Source: JAPSGM01 sp036556985 (GTDB taxonomy: Bacteria; Chloroflexota; Limnocylindria; QHBO01). From it: 37,096 nucleotides of DNA. Positions 1 through 7,345 of the stretch are shown here, one piece after another. The stretch spans positions 1 to 37,096 of the forward strand of contig DATBIK010000092.1 of assembly GCA_036556985.1 (NCBI GenBank). The letters are read 5' to 3'. Position 1 is the first letter of the stretch; each line of letters begins with the position of its first letter. The notes under the pieces were generated by a model. That model was not told where the DNA came from. It searched no databases and saw only the letters and a program-made list of their open reading frames with translations. A program made the position numbers and the translations under genes.

Positions 1-432
1 GTCGAGCACCACTGGCGCCGGCTCTCCGACGCGGCGCGGGCCTCCGTCCTGCCCCTGGTCATGGACCTGTCGAACCCCAGCCCGGCGCTGGGCTGGGGTC
101 TCGAGGAGCGGCGCTCACTCGTCCAGCGCGGTCCGGCCGACCTGGTCCTGGCGCTCGCGCTCGTGCACCACCTGGCCATCGGCAACAACGTGCCGCTGGA
201 CCGGGTGGCGTCCTTCCTCGCGCAGCTCGGCGGACGCGCGATCGTCGAGTTCGTCCCCAAGGACGACCCGATGACGCGGCATCTCCTCGTCGCGCGCCGC
301 GACGTCTTCCCCGACTACACGCTCGACGGCTTCCGGAATGCCTTCGGCCGCCGGTTCAGCGTCCTCGAGGAGGCGCCCGTGGAGGACAGCCTCCGCACCC
401 TGTTTCTGCTCGAGGCGCGGCCGCGGGCCTAG
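1..432 (+). CDS. Class I SAM-dependent methyltransferase, C-terminal part (5' end outside window)
   Basis: The reading frame is open from base 1 and ends at TAG 430-432, giving the last 143 residues of a longer protein. An ATG at 61 lies inside the frame but is unlikely to be the true start, because similar sequence continues upstream of it. The segment PADLVLALALVHHLAIGNN is typical of the post-SAM-site region of class I methyltransferases, with an Asp-Leu-Val strand followed by an Ala/Val-His-His-Leu helix. It is followed by a strand reading AIVEFVPKDD and a C-terminal strand FLLEARP. The SAM-binding glycine loop would lie upstream of the window. The substrate cannot be told. The gene converges on the next gene and the two stop codons share the bases CTAG at 429-432. 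Confidence 0.7.
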   Translation, partial: VEHHWRRLSDAARASVLPLVMDLSNPSPALGWGLEERRSLVQRGPADLVLALALVHHLAIGNNVPLDRVASFLAQLGGRAIVEFVPKDDPMTRHLLVARRDVFPDYTLDGFRNAFGRRFSVLEEAPVEDSLRTLFLLEARPRA

Positions 433-602
433 GCCGTCGGCGTGCCGGGGGTGCGCAGCACCGCGCCCAGGGCCCAGATGGCGCCGAGCACGATGAGCGC
501 AGCCACGATCCCGAGCGGGCCGAACAGGGCGAGGCTGCCCACGGTCACGATCACCACGACGGCCACCGCCAGCACCGTGCGCAGGGCGTTTCCTTCGTTC
601 AT
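429..602 (-). CDS. Small two-helix membrane protein, unknown function
   Basis: This 57-residue protein begins MNEGNALRTVLAVAVVV. It is almost entirely two hydrophobic segments, about residues 9-27 and 29-49, separated by a Gly-Pro turn, with a short polar tail. An upstream in-frame ATG at 617 would add five residues (MPGPV). I preferred the ATG at 602 because it begins a typical short N-terminus, but the ribosome-binding site is weak in both cases. The stop TAG (429-431) overlaps the stop of the convergent methyltransferase gene. It lies downstream of the AlaX gene on the same strand with a gap of about 30 bases, so the two may be co-transcribed. No family is recognised and no function is claimed. 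Confidence 0.55.
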   Translation of the reverse strand: MNEGNALRTVLAVAVVVIVTVGSLALFGPLGIVAALIVLGAIWALGAVLRTPGTPTA

Positions 603-634
603 CACCGGTCCGGGCATGCACGACCCGTACCGCG

Positions 635-1354
635 TCAGTCCTCGACGGCGATGCGGATCCGCTTGTTGATGCGACCCTTGCTCTCGTAGCCGGTGACGCG
701 AACTCGGCCGATCTCCGAGGTGCGGGCCACATGCGTGCCTCCATCGGCCTGGAGGTCGAGACCCACGATCTCGATGGTGCGAACCTCGGTGATCCCTTCG
801 GGCAGCAGGTTGATCTTGGTGCGGATGAGGTCCGGGATGGCGAATGCCTCCTCGCGCGGCAGGACCGCGACACGGATCTCGCGGTCCGCGGCGACCTCTT
901 CGTTCACGCGCCGCTCGATCTCCGCCACGAGCTCGCCGGCCATCGTCTCGAACTCGAAGTCCATCCGTCCGGCGAGCGGTTCCATGTTGCCGCCGGTGAC
1001 CAACGCGCCGTGGTCGCGCCACACCACGCCGCACAGGACGTGGAGCGCCGAATGGGTGCGCATGAGCTGGTGCCTGCGCTCCCAGTCGATCTCGGCCACG
1101 ACCTGCGTGTCGACCGCGGGCAGCCCGCCCTCGAGCGCGTGCCAGACGTCGTCGCCGCGCTTCTTCGCGCCGCTGACTCGCCACGAGCCGCCGGACAGCC
1201 CGCTCAGGAGGCCGGTGTCCGGTGGTTGGCCCCCGCCACCCGGGTAGAAGACGGTGCGGTCGAGGAGGACGGCATTCGCGTCGGGGTCGACCTCGACGAC
1301 CACCGCATCGGTCCTGCGGGCGTAGGCATCGGTGTAGCACAGGTTCTCGCTCAC
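635..1354 (-). CDS. AlaX-type alanyl-tRNA editing hydrolase
   Basis: This protein resembles the free-standing editing domains related to AlaRS that hydrolyse mischarged Ser-tRNA(Ala) or Gly-tRNA(Ala) in the cytoplasm. From a GTG start at 1354 it has 239 residues. The N-terminal barrel contains the family signature TVFYPGGGGQPPDTG (about residues 34-48). The zinc-site motif HSALH follows (H101, H105). The second zinc motif, usually CGGTH in this superfamily, reads DGGTH here (D204, H208), so one expected Cys ligand is Asp. The length fits the medium AlaX class with no catalytic synthetase domain. An in-frame ATG at 1387 would add 11 residues. I preferred the GTG because family proteins begin near the sequence ENLCYTDAYARR. 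No clear ribosome-binding site decides the start. Confidence 0.85.
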   Translation of the reverse strand: MSENLCYTDAYARRTDAVVVEVDPDANAVLLDRTVFYPGGGGQPPDTGLLSGLSGGSWRVSGAKKRGDDVWHALEGGLPAVDTQVVAEIDWERRHQLMRTHSALHVLCGVVWRDHGALVTGGNMEPLAGRMDFEFETMAGELVAEIERRVNEEVAADREIRVAVLPREEAFAIPDLIRTKINLLPEGITEVRTIEIVGLDLQADGGTHVARTSEIGRVRVTGYESKGRINKRIRIAVED

Positions 1355-1425
1355 GCGGCGAGGATACGCGAGGACGGCAGCCGCCACCGCCGACGCGCGG
1401 CCCCTGGGGCACGTGGCTCCCCGTA

Positions 1426-1608
1426 CCGATCTATCGGCGGAATTGGACCTAGGGGCGGGTCTCGGCTTCGTTTGACCGATCTATCGGTACAGGGCGAGCC
1501 TGAAGCGAGCCGGGCGGCGCGGTTCGTGCGTGGGGCGTCCCGATAGATCGGTCAGGCCGCACCCGTGAGGCCGTTCTGGTGCGAATCCGCTGATAGACCG
1601 ATAGATCC
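1426..1608. repeat. Intergenic array of four CCGATCTATCGG palindromes
   Basis: The 308 bases between the AlaX and TetR genes hold no credible gene. They carry four copies of a near-perfect palindrome. Copies are at 1426-1437 and 1476-1487 (CCGATCTATCGG), at 1540-1551 (its reverse complement CCGATAGATCGG) and at 1598-1607 (a partial copy, CCGATAGATC). Starts are 50, 64 and 58 bases apart. Copies 2 and 3 extend to 15-base perfect inverted arms, TGACCGATCTATCGG at 1473-1487 and its complement at 1540-1554, which could form a stem around a 52-base loop. A small hairpin of CGCCC and GGGCG arms at 1640-1654 lies just after the TetR stop and may help end transcription. TetR binding is a possible explanation, but the array lies downstream of that gene. 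Confidence 0.85.
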
Positions 1609-1662
1609 GAGGGTGCGGGCCGTGGCGCAATGGTGCGGTCGCCCTTCGCGGGCGGAAAGCGC

Positions 1663-2259
1663 TCAGCGCGAGGAGGTGGCTCCGTCGAGGAAGACGTCGA
1701 CGTTGCGGTGCAGCTCGGTTCGCAGCCGATCCATCGGGAAGTCGCCGCCGACGCGCACGAGCGCGCCGGCGACCATGTCCAGGAGCATGCGCGTGTATGA
1801 GGCGCGCATCCTGCCGTCCCGCAGCAGCCCGGCATCCTCCAGCGCGTCGAGCGCGGTGTCGACCACCGCTCCGTAGCCCATCGTCTCGCTCGCCTGCCGG
1901 CGCCGCGCGGGATCGGGATGGGTCATCTCGCGTGCCACGGCGGCCACCACCTCGGGATCACGCGCGGCGATCACCGCCAGGGTGTCCGCCATGTCCATGA
2001 GCAGTCCGCGCGGTGAGCGGCGCCTGCCGCGGGCGGCCACGGCCGTCCCGGCGATCTCGGCGACGTAGCGCGCGCCGATCTCGCACAGGATCATCTCCTT
2101 GTATCCGAAGTAGTTGAAGACGCTCGTTCGGCTCGTGCCGGCGGCCCGTGCGATGTCGTCCATGGTGGTCGCGTCCACGCCGCGCTGCGCGAAGAGACGT
2201 GCGGCGGCGTCCACCAGGGCAGTTCGGGTCGCGGCCTTCTTGAGCTCTCGGCTACCCAC
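1663..2259 (-). CDS. TetR/AcrR family transcriptional regulator
   Basis: This protein has 198 residues, the usual TetR length. The N-terminal helix-turn-helix (about residues 8-55) reads TRTALVDAAARLFAQRGVDA and then TMDDIARAAGTSRTSVFNYF, the standard TetR pattern with a recognition helix ending in FNYFGYKE. The C-terminal ligand/dimer domain is not assignable to a specific inducer. The start is GTG at 2257-2259, with a GGTGGAG-type ribosome-binding site about 15 bases upstream and a TAGGGT -10 box further up. It is divergent from the DUF885 gene, and the shared 109-base gap contains inverted repeats, so autoregulation and control of the DUF885 gene are likely. The array of CCGATCTATCGG sites directly downstream is another possible target. 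Confidence 0.9.
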   Translation of the reverse strand: MGSRELKKAATRTALVDAAARLFAQRGVDATTMDDIARAAGTSRTSVFNYFGYKEMILCEIGARYVAEIAGTAVAARGRRRSPRGLLMDMADTLAVIAARDPEVVAAVAREMTHPDPARRRQASETMGYGAVVDTALDALEDAGLLRDGRMRASYTRMLLDMVAGALVRVGGDFPMDRLRTELHRNVDVFLDGATSSR

Positions 2260-2286
2260 GTGACCCCCGCTCCACCTTCGCCTGTC

Positions 2287-2337
2287 ACCCTAGCACGGAT
2301 CGGTCGTGCGGAGCCCCGCTTGTTAGCATGCGCAAGC
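2287..2337. promoter_or_regulatory. Divergent promoter region with two inverted repeats (TetR / DUF885)
   Basis: A minus-strand -10 box TAGGGT (complement of 2287-2292), preceded by TGC, serves the TetR gene. A plus-strand -10-like box TTAGCAT at 2323-2329 serves the gene at 2369. Between and over them are two inverted repeats: GCACG (2293-2297) with CGTGC (2305-2309), and GCTTG (2318-2322) with CAAGC (2333-2337). Inverted repeats placed on divergent promoters beside a TetR gene are the usual arrangement for its operator. The binding itself is inferred. Confidence 0.5.
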
Positions 2338-2368
2338 ACCGCCCGTTCCCACCGCTTTCGAGGTACCG

Positions 2369-4048
2369 ATGGACTTCCAGGCCCTGGTCGACGCCCTCCT
2401 CGCCGATTACTTCCGGCTCCATCCGGCCCACGCCACCGAGATCGGCGAGCACGCGCACGACGGCGCCTGGCCGGACCTGACCGATGCCGGCCGCGCCGAG
2501 CGCGCGGCCTGGCTGTCCGATGCCATCGGCCGTCTCGAGGCCCTGGACCCCGGCGCACTGTCGCGCGACGAGCGGATCGACCGCCGGATCCTGCTCGACA
2601 GCCTGGAGGCCACCCGCTTCGGCGAGGAGCGGCTGCGCGAGGGGTCGTGGAACCCGCTCAGCTACGTCTATCTGTTCGGTGGCGGCCTCTTCGCGCTTCT
2701 CGCGCGCGAGTTCGCACCCCTGCCGGTGCGGCTGGCGAGCGCGGCCTCGCGCATGCGCGGCCTGCCCGCCGCCCTCGACGCCGCCCGCGCGACGCTGGCC
2801 GCCGGCGGCGACCGTCCGGTGAGCCGCTTCCACGCCGAGAAGGCGGTCGAGCGCATGGCCGGTGTCACCGACCTGTGCCGCACCGCGGTCGCGGAGGCGG
2901 AGCAGCACGGTGACGCCGACCTCCTCGACGAGGTGCGCTCCGCCGCGGACGAGGCCGGCGCGGCGATCGATCGGTTCACCGCCTGGCTGCGCGACGAGCT
3001 GCTGCCGACCGCCGACGGCGACTTCCGCCTCGGCGCCGAGCTGTACGCCGAGAAGTTCCGCCACGCGCTGAAGACCGACTTCAGCCCCTCCGACCTCGAG
3101 GCGCGTGCCACCGCCGCCTACGACGAGGTCCGCGCCGAGCTCGTTCGCCTCGGGCGCGAGCTCTGGCCGCAGTGGGTCACCGATGCGCCGCTCCCAGACG
3201 ACGAGGGTGACATCGTGCGCGGGGTGCTCGACGCGATCGCCGCCCAGCACCCACCGGCCGAGGCGCTCCTCGACTTCTGCCGCGCCGAGAACGAGCGCAT
3301 CGAGGCGTTCGTACGGGAGCGCGACCTCATCGGCCTCACCACCGAGCCGATGCAGATCGTATGGACGCCCGAGTTCCTGCGCGCGTTCGGCGGAGCGATG
3401 CTCATCTCCCCCGGCCCGCTCGACCGGGGCCTGGACGCGTTCTTCGCGATCACGCCCATGCCGGACGACTGGAGCCCGGAGCGCAGGGAGTCGTACCTGC
3501 GCGAGGACAACGACCGGATGCTGCGCCTGCTCACCATCCACGAGGCGGTGCCGGGCCACTACCTGCAGCTCACGTACTCGAACCGATGCCCCTCGCTGGT
3601 GCGCTCGGTCTTCCAGTCCGGCGTCTTCGCCGAGGGCTGGGCGGTGTACGTGACCCAGGTGATGATGGACGTCGGCTACGGGGCCGACGACCCGGCGCTG
3701 ATGATGGTCCACTGGAAGTTCTACCTGCGCTCGATCACGAACGCGCTCATGGACCTGCGCATCCACGCCGGGACCATGGACCGGGCCGAGGCCATGCGGC
3801 TCATGGTCGAGGGCGGCTTCCAGGAGGAGGGCGAGGCGCTGAACAAGTGGGACCGGGCGCGCCTCTCGTCGACGCAGCTGTGCGAGTACTTCGCCGGGGC
3901 GATCGGGATGACCGAGCTCGAGGCCGAGGCCCGGCGGCGCGCGGCGGCCGATGGCCGCGAGTTCACCTGGCGGCCGTTCCTCGAGTCGGTGCTGGCCCAC
4001 GGCTCGCCGCCGCTGCCGGTGATCCGGGAGATCCTGTTCGGGAGCTGA
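2369..4048 (+). CDS. DUF885 family zinc metallopeptidase-like protein
   Basis: This 559-residue protein belongs to the DUF885 family, gluzincin-like proteins thought to be carboxypeptidases or aminopeptidases. The zinc motif is HEAVPGH at residues 391-397, in which the two His residues bind metal and Glu is catalytic. The downstream Glu ligand lies in FAEGWAVY (E422). A conserved LRIHAG motif follows near residue 465. There is no signal peptide, so a cytoplasmic enzyme is expected. The ATG at 2369 is preceded by GAGG at 2360-2363 with good spacing. It is divergent from the TetR gene, which probably controls it, and converges on the serine hydrolase gene 19 bases downstream. The natural peptide substrate is unknown. 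Confidence 0.88.
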   Translation: MDFQALVDALLADYFRLHPAHATEIGEHAHDGAWPDLTDAGRAERAAWLSDAIGRLEALDPGALSRDERIDRRILLDSLEATRFGEERLREGSWNPLSYVYLFGGGLFALLAREFAPLPVRLASAASRMRGLPAALDAARATLAAGGDRPVSRFHAEKAVERMAGVTDLCRTAVAEAEQHGDADLLDEVRSAADEAGAAIDRFTAWLRDELLPTADGDFRLGAELYAEKFRHALKTDFSPSDLEARATAAYDEVRAELVRLGRELWPQWVTDAPLPDDEGDIVRGVLDAIAAQHPPAEALLDFCRAENERIEAFVRERDLIGLTTEPMQIVWTPEFLRAFGGAMLISPGPLDRGLDAFFAITPMPDDWSPERRESYLREDNDRMLRLLTIHEAVPGHYLQLTYSNRCPSLVRSVFQSGVFAEGWAVYVTQVMMDVGYGADDPALMMVHWKFYLRSITNALMDLRIHAGTMDRAEAMRLMVEGGFQEEGEALNKWDRARLSSTQLCEYFAGAIGMTELEAEARRRAAADGREFTWRPFLESVLAHGSPPLPVIREILFGS

Positions 4049-4067
4049 CCCCTCGGGTCGCCGTCCC

Positions 4068-5342
4068 TCAGCCCCCGGGCGGAGCGGGCGTTGGCGCGGG
4101 GCTCGAAGCGGGCTCGGGCGGATAGCCGGCGGCGACGAGGATGACGTCCAGGATCGATGGCTTGCCGTTGCGCGAGTGGAGCAGCGCGCCGCCCGGGTCG
4201 AAGCCCTGCCAGGTGCCGACCAGCGCGATCGTGACGTTCTCATCGGGAAGGTGGACGAGGACGGAGGTGAACCCGCGCAGCAGCCCGGAATGACCGATGC
4301 CCGTCCGGCTGCCGAGGTGGATCGCCTCGGTGCCGAGCCCGTAGTCGTCGCTGTTGAAGGTCGTCATGTCGGCGAGGGTCTCGGGTGACAGGACGCGGCC
4401 GCCGTAGAGCGCCATCGCCCACTCCACGAGGTCCGACACGCTCGCGTACATGTTCCCGGAGGGCCCGAAGGCGCTGGCCCAGGACGGTGGCATGAGCGGC
4501 GGGGCATCCCGCGCCAGGAGGACGCCGGTCTCGTCCAGGTCGAGCGGGCGAAGGATGTGGCGCGCGAGCACGTCGTTGAACGCATGGCCGTAGATGCGCT
4601 CCACGAGCATCCCCAGCAGGACGTAGTTCGAATTCGAGTATCCGTAGGCCGCGCCAGGTGACCACCAGCGGCCGCCGAGCTGGTCGATGACCTCTGGCCC
4701 GGTCCAGGTGCGGTCGGGATCCTTGGTCATCGGCTCGCGCATCGGCGGCAGGAGGTCGGCGATCCCCGAGGTGTGCTGGAGCAGCTGCCGAACCGTCACA
4801 CCCCGGACCGCCTTCACCCGCGGCAGGTAGTCGGACACCGGATCGTCCAGGCCGATCTTCCCGCGCTCGGCCGCCTCCAGGACGAGGGTCGCCGTGAACG
4901 TCTTCGTGATGCTGGCGATGGCAAATGGCGAATCGCCATCGAGCTTCGTGACGCCGTCCAATGCCACGCCGCTCGCGCCGGACCATCCGACGCGGCCGTC
5001 GATCGCCACGCCGAGCGCCAGGGAGTACAGGCCCAGGTCGGCACGCGCCCGGTTCAGCGCTCGACGGAGATCCGCCGCGGTACGACCCTGCACCTCGCCC
5101 AGTTCGATCGGCCGGGCCGTGCCGGCGTGCTCGGACGGCCAGTGCGGGAACGCCGGCTGCGCATCTCCGGGGATCGGCAGGATCGGTGACGATGGCGGCG
5201 TGGCCTGCGGGGTTTGCGACACCGCGCCGGCAAGCACCGCCGGCTCGGGCGAGGCCAACGGCGCCGCGAGGATCGCGCTCAGGAGGAGTGCCGCGACCAG
5301 GGCCGCCCCCCAGCCGCCGGCCATTCGCATGGCTCGGGACAT
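4068..5342 (-). CDS. Secreted serine hydrolase of the class C beta-lactamase / DD-peptidase family
   Basis: This protein has 424 residues. It begins with an Arg-containing N-region and a hydrophobic segment (about residues 10-32), which is a signal peptide or membrane anchor. A Pro/Ser-rich linker follows, then a beta-lactamase-fold domain from about residue 85. The three catalytic motifs are visible: SITK (S144, K147), YSN (235-237) and HSG (351-353), in the place of the KTG motif. Such proteins include DD-carboxypeptidases, esterases and D-aminopeptidases, so antibiotic resistance should not be assumed. The C-terminus is a short Pro-rich tail. The ATG at 5342 lies 8 bases after a TACCAT box, suggesting a leaderless or nearly leaderless mRNA. 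Two further in-frame ATGs (residues 5 and 7) are possible starts. Confidence 0.87.
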   Translation of the reverse strand: MSRAMRMAGGWGAALVAALLLSAILAAPLASPEPAVLAGAVSQTPQATPPSSPILPIPGDAQPAFPHWPSEHAGTARPIELGEVQGRTAADLRRALNRARADLGLYSLALGVAIDGRVGWSGASGVALDGVTKLDGDSPFAIASITKTFTATLVLEAAERGKIGLDDPVSDYLPRVKAVRGVTVRQLLQHTSGIADLLPPMREPMTKDPDRTWTGPEVIDQLGGRWWSPGAAYGYSNSNYVLLGMLVERIYGHAFNDVLARHILRPLDLDETGVLLARDAPPLMPPSWASAFGPSGNMYASVSDLVEWAMALYGGRVLSPETLADMTTFNSDDYGLGTEAIHLGSRTGIGHSGLLRGFTSVLVHLPDENVTIALVGTWQGFDPGGALLHSRNGKPSILDVILVAAGYPPEPASSPAPTPAPPGG

Positions 5343-5350
5343 CGGGGCGG

Positions 5351-5356
5351 ATGGTA
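5351..5356 (-). promoter_or_regulatory. -10 box TACCAT, near-leaderless promoter of the serine hydrolase gene
   Basis: On the minus strand TACCAT ends 8 bases before the ATG at 5342, so transcription would start at or next to the start codon. The same box and similar spacing recur before other genes in this window, for example at 20627 and 29860. Confidence 0.5.
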
Positions 5357-5410
5357 CCCGAGCCGAGCCGCCCGTGGAAGAGCCGGCACTGGCGGCCGGC
5401 GGCGATAGTT

Positions 5411-5425
5411 GTTAGCATTGCTAAC
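5411..5425. promoter_or_regulatory. Perfect palindrome GTTAGCATTGCTAAC over the MFS promoter (candidate MarR operator)
   Basis: Arms GTTAGCA and TGCTAAC match exactly around a central T. The palindrome includes a -10-like box TAGCAT (5413-5418) and ends two bases before the ATG at 5428, so a bound repressor would block the promoter. Its form (TTAGC...GCTAA) resembles known MarR-family boxes, and a MarR gene ends next to the same transporter gene. The identity of the binding protein is inferred. Confidence 0.65.
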
Positions 5426-5427
5426 CA

Positions 5428-6855
5428 ATGTCCCGGACGCCCCCATCCCGACCGAACCTCCGCGTCCTGCCGTCTCCGGAAGGGGTCGAGGAGCCCACGC
5501 CCACAATCGCCGCCGGCCCGGCGCCAGCCGCGACGGGCTCGGCGCCGCCGCCTCGCGGGCTGCGGCGCGGCTTCGCGGCGCTCCGCCACCGGAACTACCG
5601 CTACTTCATCTCGGGACAGATCGTCAGTCTCGTCGGGACCTGGATGCAGTCGGTCAGCCAGCCGTGGCTCGTCCTCCTGCTCGGTGGCACGCCGATCCAG
5701 CTCGGCACGGTGCTCGCCCTCCAATACGCGCCATCACTGTTCCTCGCCCCGCTGGGCGGCGTCCTGGCCGACCGGGTCGACAAGCGACGCGCGCTGCGGC
5801 TCGTGAACGCGCTCGCCAGCGTCGAGGCCGCCGTGCTCTTCGGGCTCACCGTCACCGGCGTCGTCGAGATCTGGCACGTCATGGTCCTCGCGTTCGTGCT
5901 CGGACTGGTGAACGCGGTGGAGATGCCGATGCGCCAGGCGTTCGCGGCCGAGCTCGTCCCGCGTCGCGACCTCATGAACGCGATCGCGCTGAACAGCGCG
6001 ACCTTCAACCTGGCCCGCATCGTGGGTCCGGCCCTGGCCGGCATCACGCTCGCCCTCTTCGGTCCGGCCTTCAACTTCGCCCTGAACGCGGTGAGCTACC
6101 TCGCGGTCCTCGGTGGGTTGACGCTGATGGACCCACGCGGCCTGCACCGTGTCGAGCGTACGGAAGCGCCAGGCTCGGTGCGGAGCAGCCTGGCCGAGGG
6201 GCTCGGCTACGCGCGTCGCACCCCGTCGGTGCTGTGGCCGCTCGTCCTGCTGGCCGGGTTCGCGATCTTCGGCATGAACTTCCAGACGCTCCTGCCGCTG
6301 TACGCGCGGGATACGCTGGGCCTGGGCGCCGAGGGCTACGGAGCGTTGTTCGCGAGCATGGGCGTGGGCTCCCTGATCGGATCGCTGACGCTCGCCTTTT
6401 CCGGTTCGCGACGGCCGCTCACCCCGCTGATCATGGGCGGCGCGGTCGCCTTCGTCGCCCTCGAGCTCGCGCTGGGCCTCGTGCGGCTGCCGCTCGCCGC
6501 CTTCCCGCTCATGGTGCTCATGGGGCTCGCCGCCATGCTCATGGTGAACACCATCAACGTCACGATCCAGAATTCGGTGAGCGACGCGCTCCGCGGCCGG
6601 GTCATGTCCCTGTACGTGACCGTCTTCGCCGGGTCGGCGCCGATCGGCGGCTTCTTCGCCGGCTTCGTGGCGCAGCTGTGGGGCCCGCCCGCCGGCTTCC
6701 TGCTCGGCGGCGCGATCGCGAGCATCTTCGTCGCGGTCGTGGCCTGGCAGCTGGCCCGGTCCCCGGAGTCATGGACCGATGCCGCCGCGCGCGCGCGGCG
6801 GAGCGGCGAGACGACGCCGCCCGACCCACCCGCGCGCCGCGCGGCGGGCGCCTGA
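5428..6855 (+). CDS. MFS transporter (MFS_3 / EntS-like exporter family)
   Basis: This 475-residue protein has about 12 hydrophobic segments. A Pro/Ala-rich cytoplasmic N-terminus of about 45 residues precedes the first helix (YFISGQIVSLVGTWMQSV). The loop between helices 2 and 3 reads GGVLADRVDKRRAL, the MFS motif A. The pattern WMQSVSQPWLVL and the segment FNLARIVGPALAG are typical of the MFS_3 group, which includes siderophore and drug exporters. The substrate is unknown. A perfect palindrome lies on the promoter, and a MarR regulator gene converges from the other strand with a one-base gap between stops, so repression relieved by a small ligand is a reasonable reading. Confidence 0.88.
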   Translation: MSRTPPSRPNLRVLPSPEGVEEPTPTIAAGPAPAATGSAPPPRGLRRGFAALRHRNYRYFISGQIVSLVGTWMQSVSQPWLVLLLGGTPIQLGTVLALQYAPSLFLAPLGGVLADRVDKRRALRLVNALASVEAAVLFGLTVTGVVEIWHVMVLAFVLGLVNAVEMPMRQAFAAELVPRRDLMNAIALNSATFNLARIVGPALAGITLALFGPAFNFALNAVSYLAVLGGLTLMDPRGLHRVERTEAPGSVRSSLAEGLGYARRTPSVLWPLVLLAGFAIFGMNFQTLLPLYARDTLGLGAEGYGALFASMGVGSLIGSLTLAFSGSRRPLTPLIMGGAVAFVALELALGLVRLPLAAFPLMVLMGLAAMLMVNTINVTIQNSVSDALRGRVMSLYVTVFAGSAPIGGFFAGFVAQLWGPPAGFLLGGAIASIFVAVVAWQLARSPESWTDAAARARRSGETTPPDPPARRAAGA

Positions 6856-6856
6856 G

Positions 6857-7345
6857 TCAGCCGCCGCGGCCGCGATCGGGCATGAGCACCTGGAGCTCGT
6901 CGAGCGCGGCCGCCACCGCCGCTCGACGCTCCGGCGGCAGCGGCTCGACGAGCTCGGCCGCCGCCGCCTCCAGCTCGCGACGCAGCGCGGTCGCCCGGCG
7001 GCGCCCGGAGCGAGTGAGCGTGAGCCGCACCGAGCGACGGTCCTTCGGGTCGCGTCCGCGCTCGAGCAGGCCCGCCTCCACGAGTCCGCTGGCAAGGCGC
7101 GTCACGACCGGCGCGGTCACGAGCAGGCGGCGGGCGATGTCGGCCTGCGGCATCGGCCCTTCGGTGTGGATGATGCGCAGCACGTTGTACTGCTGGACCG
7201 TGATCCGCTTCCAGCCCGAGCGTCGCCGGGCATGCGCCACGAGGTGGCGCATGACGTTCGGGATCGTCGCGATGAGTCGCTTCTCGAGCTCATCGGCCCC
7301 CCGCTCCGGCGGCTGAGTGCCAGGCGCGCCGGCGGTGACGGACAT
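6857..7345 (-). CDS. MarR family transcriptional regulator
   Basis: From the ATG at 7345 this is a 162-residue protein, the usual MarR size. The winged helix is clear: ITVQQYNVLRIIHTEG, then QADIARRLLVTAPVVTRLAS as helix-turn-helix, then LLERGRDPKDRRSVRLTLT as the wing with its conserved Asp-Arg-Arg. The C-terminal helix closes the dimer interface. The start is supported by GGAGG at 7348-7352 (read on the minus strand). A longer frame up to 7435 would run into the transporter on the other strand and is unlikely. The likely targets are the palindrome at 5411-5425 and its own start region, which overlaps the start of the second MFS gene. Confidence 0.9.
   Translation of the reverse strand: MSVTAGAPGTQPPERGADELEKRLIATIPNVMRHLVAHARRRSGWKRITVQQYNVLRIIHTEGPMPQADIARRLLVTAPVVTRLASGLVEAGLLERGRDPKDRRSVRLTLTRSGRRRATALRRELEAAAAELVEPLPPERRAAVAAALDELQVLMPDRGRGG

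Noticed and set aside
1579..1592. A tRNA T-arm-like string GGTGCGAATCC
   Set aside because: No acceptor stem, anticodon arm or D-arm can be drawn around it. It lies within the palindrome array.
1627..1646. GCGCAATGGTGCGGTCGCCC resembles 9568-9587 at 17 of 20 bases, both after stop codons of minus-strand genes
   Set aside because: In sequence of this composition a 17-of-20 match between two places in 37 kb is expected many times by chance, and the surrounding bases do not align.
2285..4243. A 652-codon open frame antisense to the DUF885 gene
   Set aside because: It is a composition artefact. The plus-strand frame has the zinc motifs, a ribosome-binding site and family length.
4068..5342. Antibiotic resistance through a class C beta-lactamase
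   Set aside because: The third motif is HSG, the protein has an atypical N-terminal linker, and this fold covers many peptidases and esterases. Resistance cannot be inferred.
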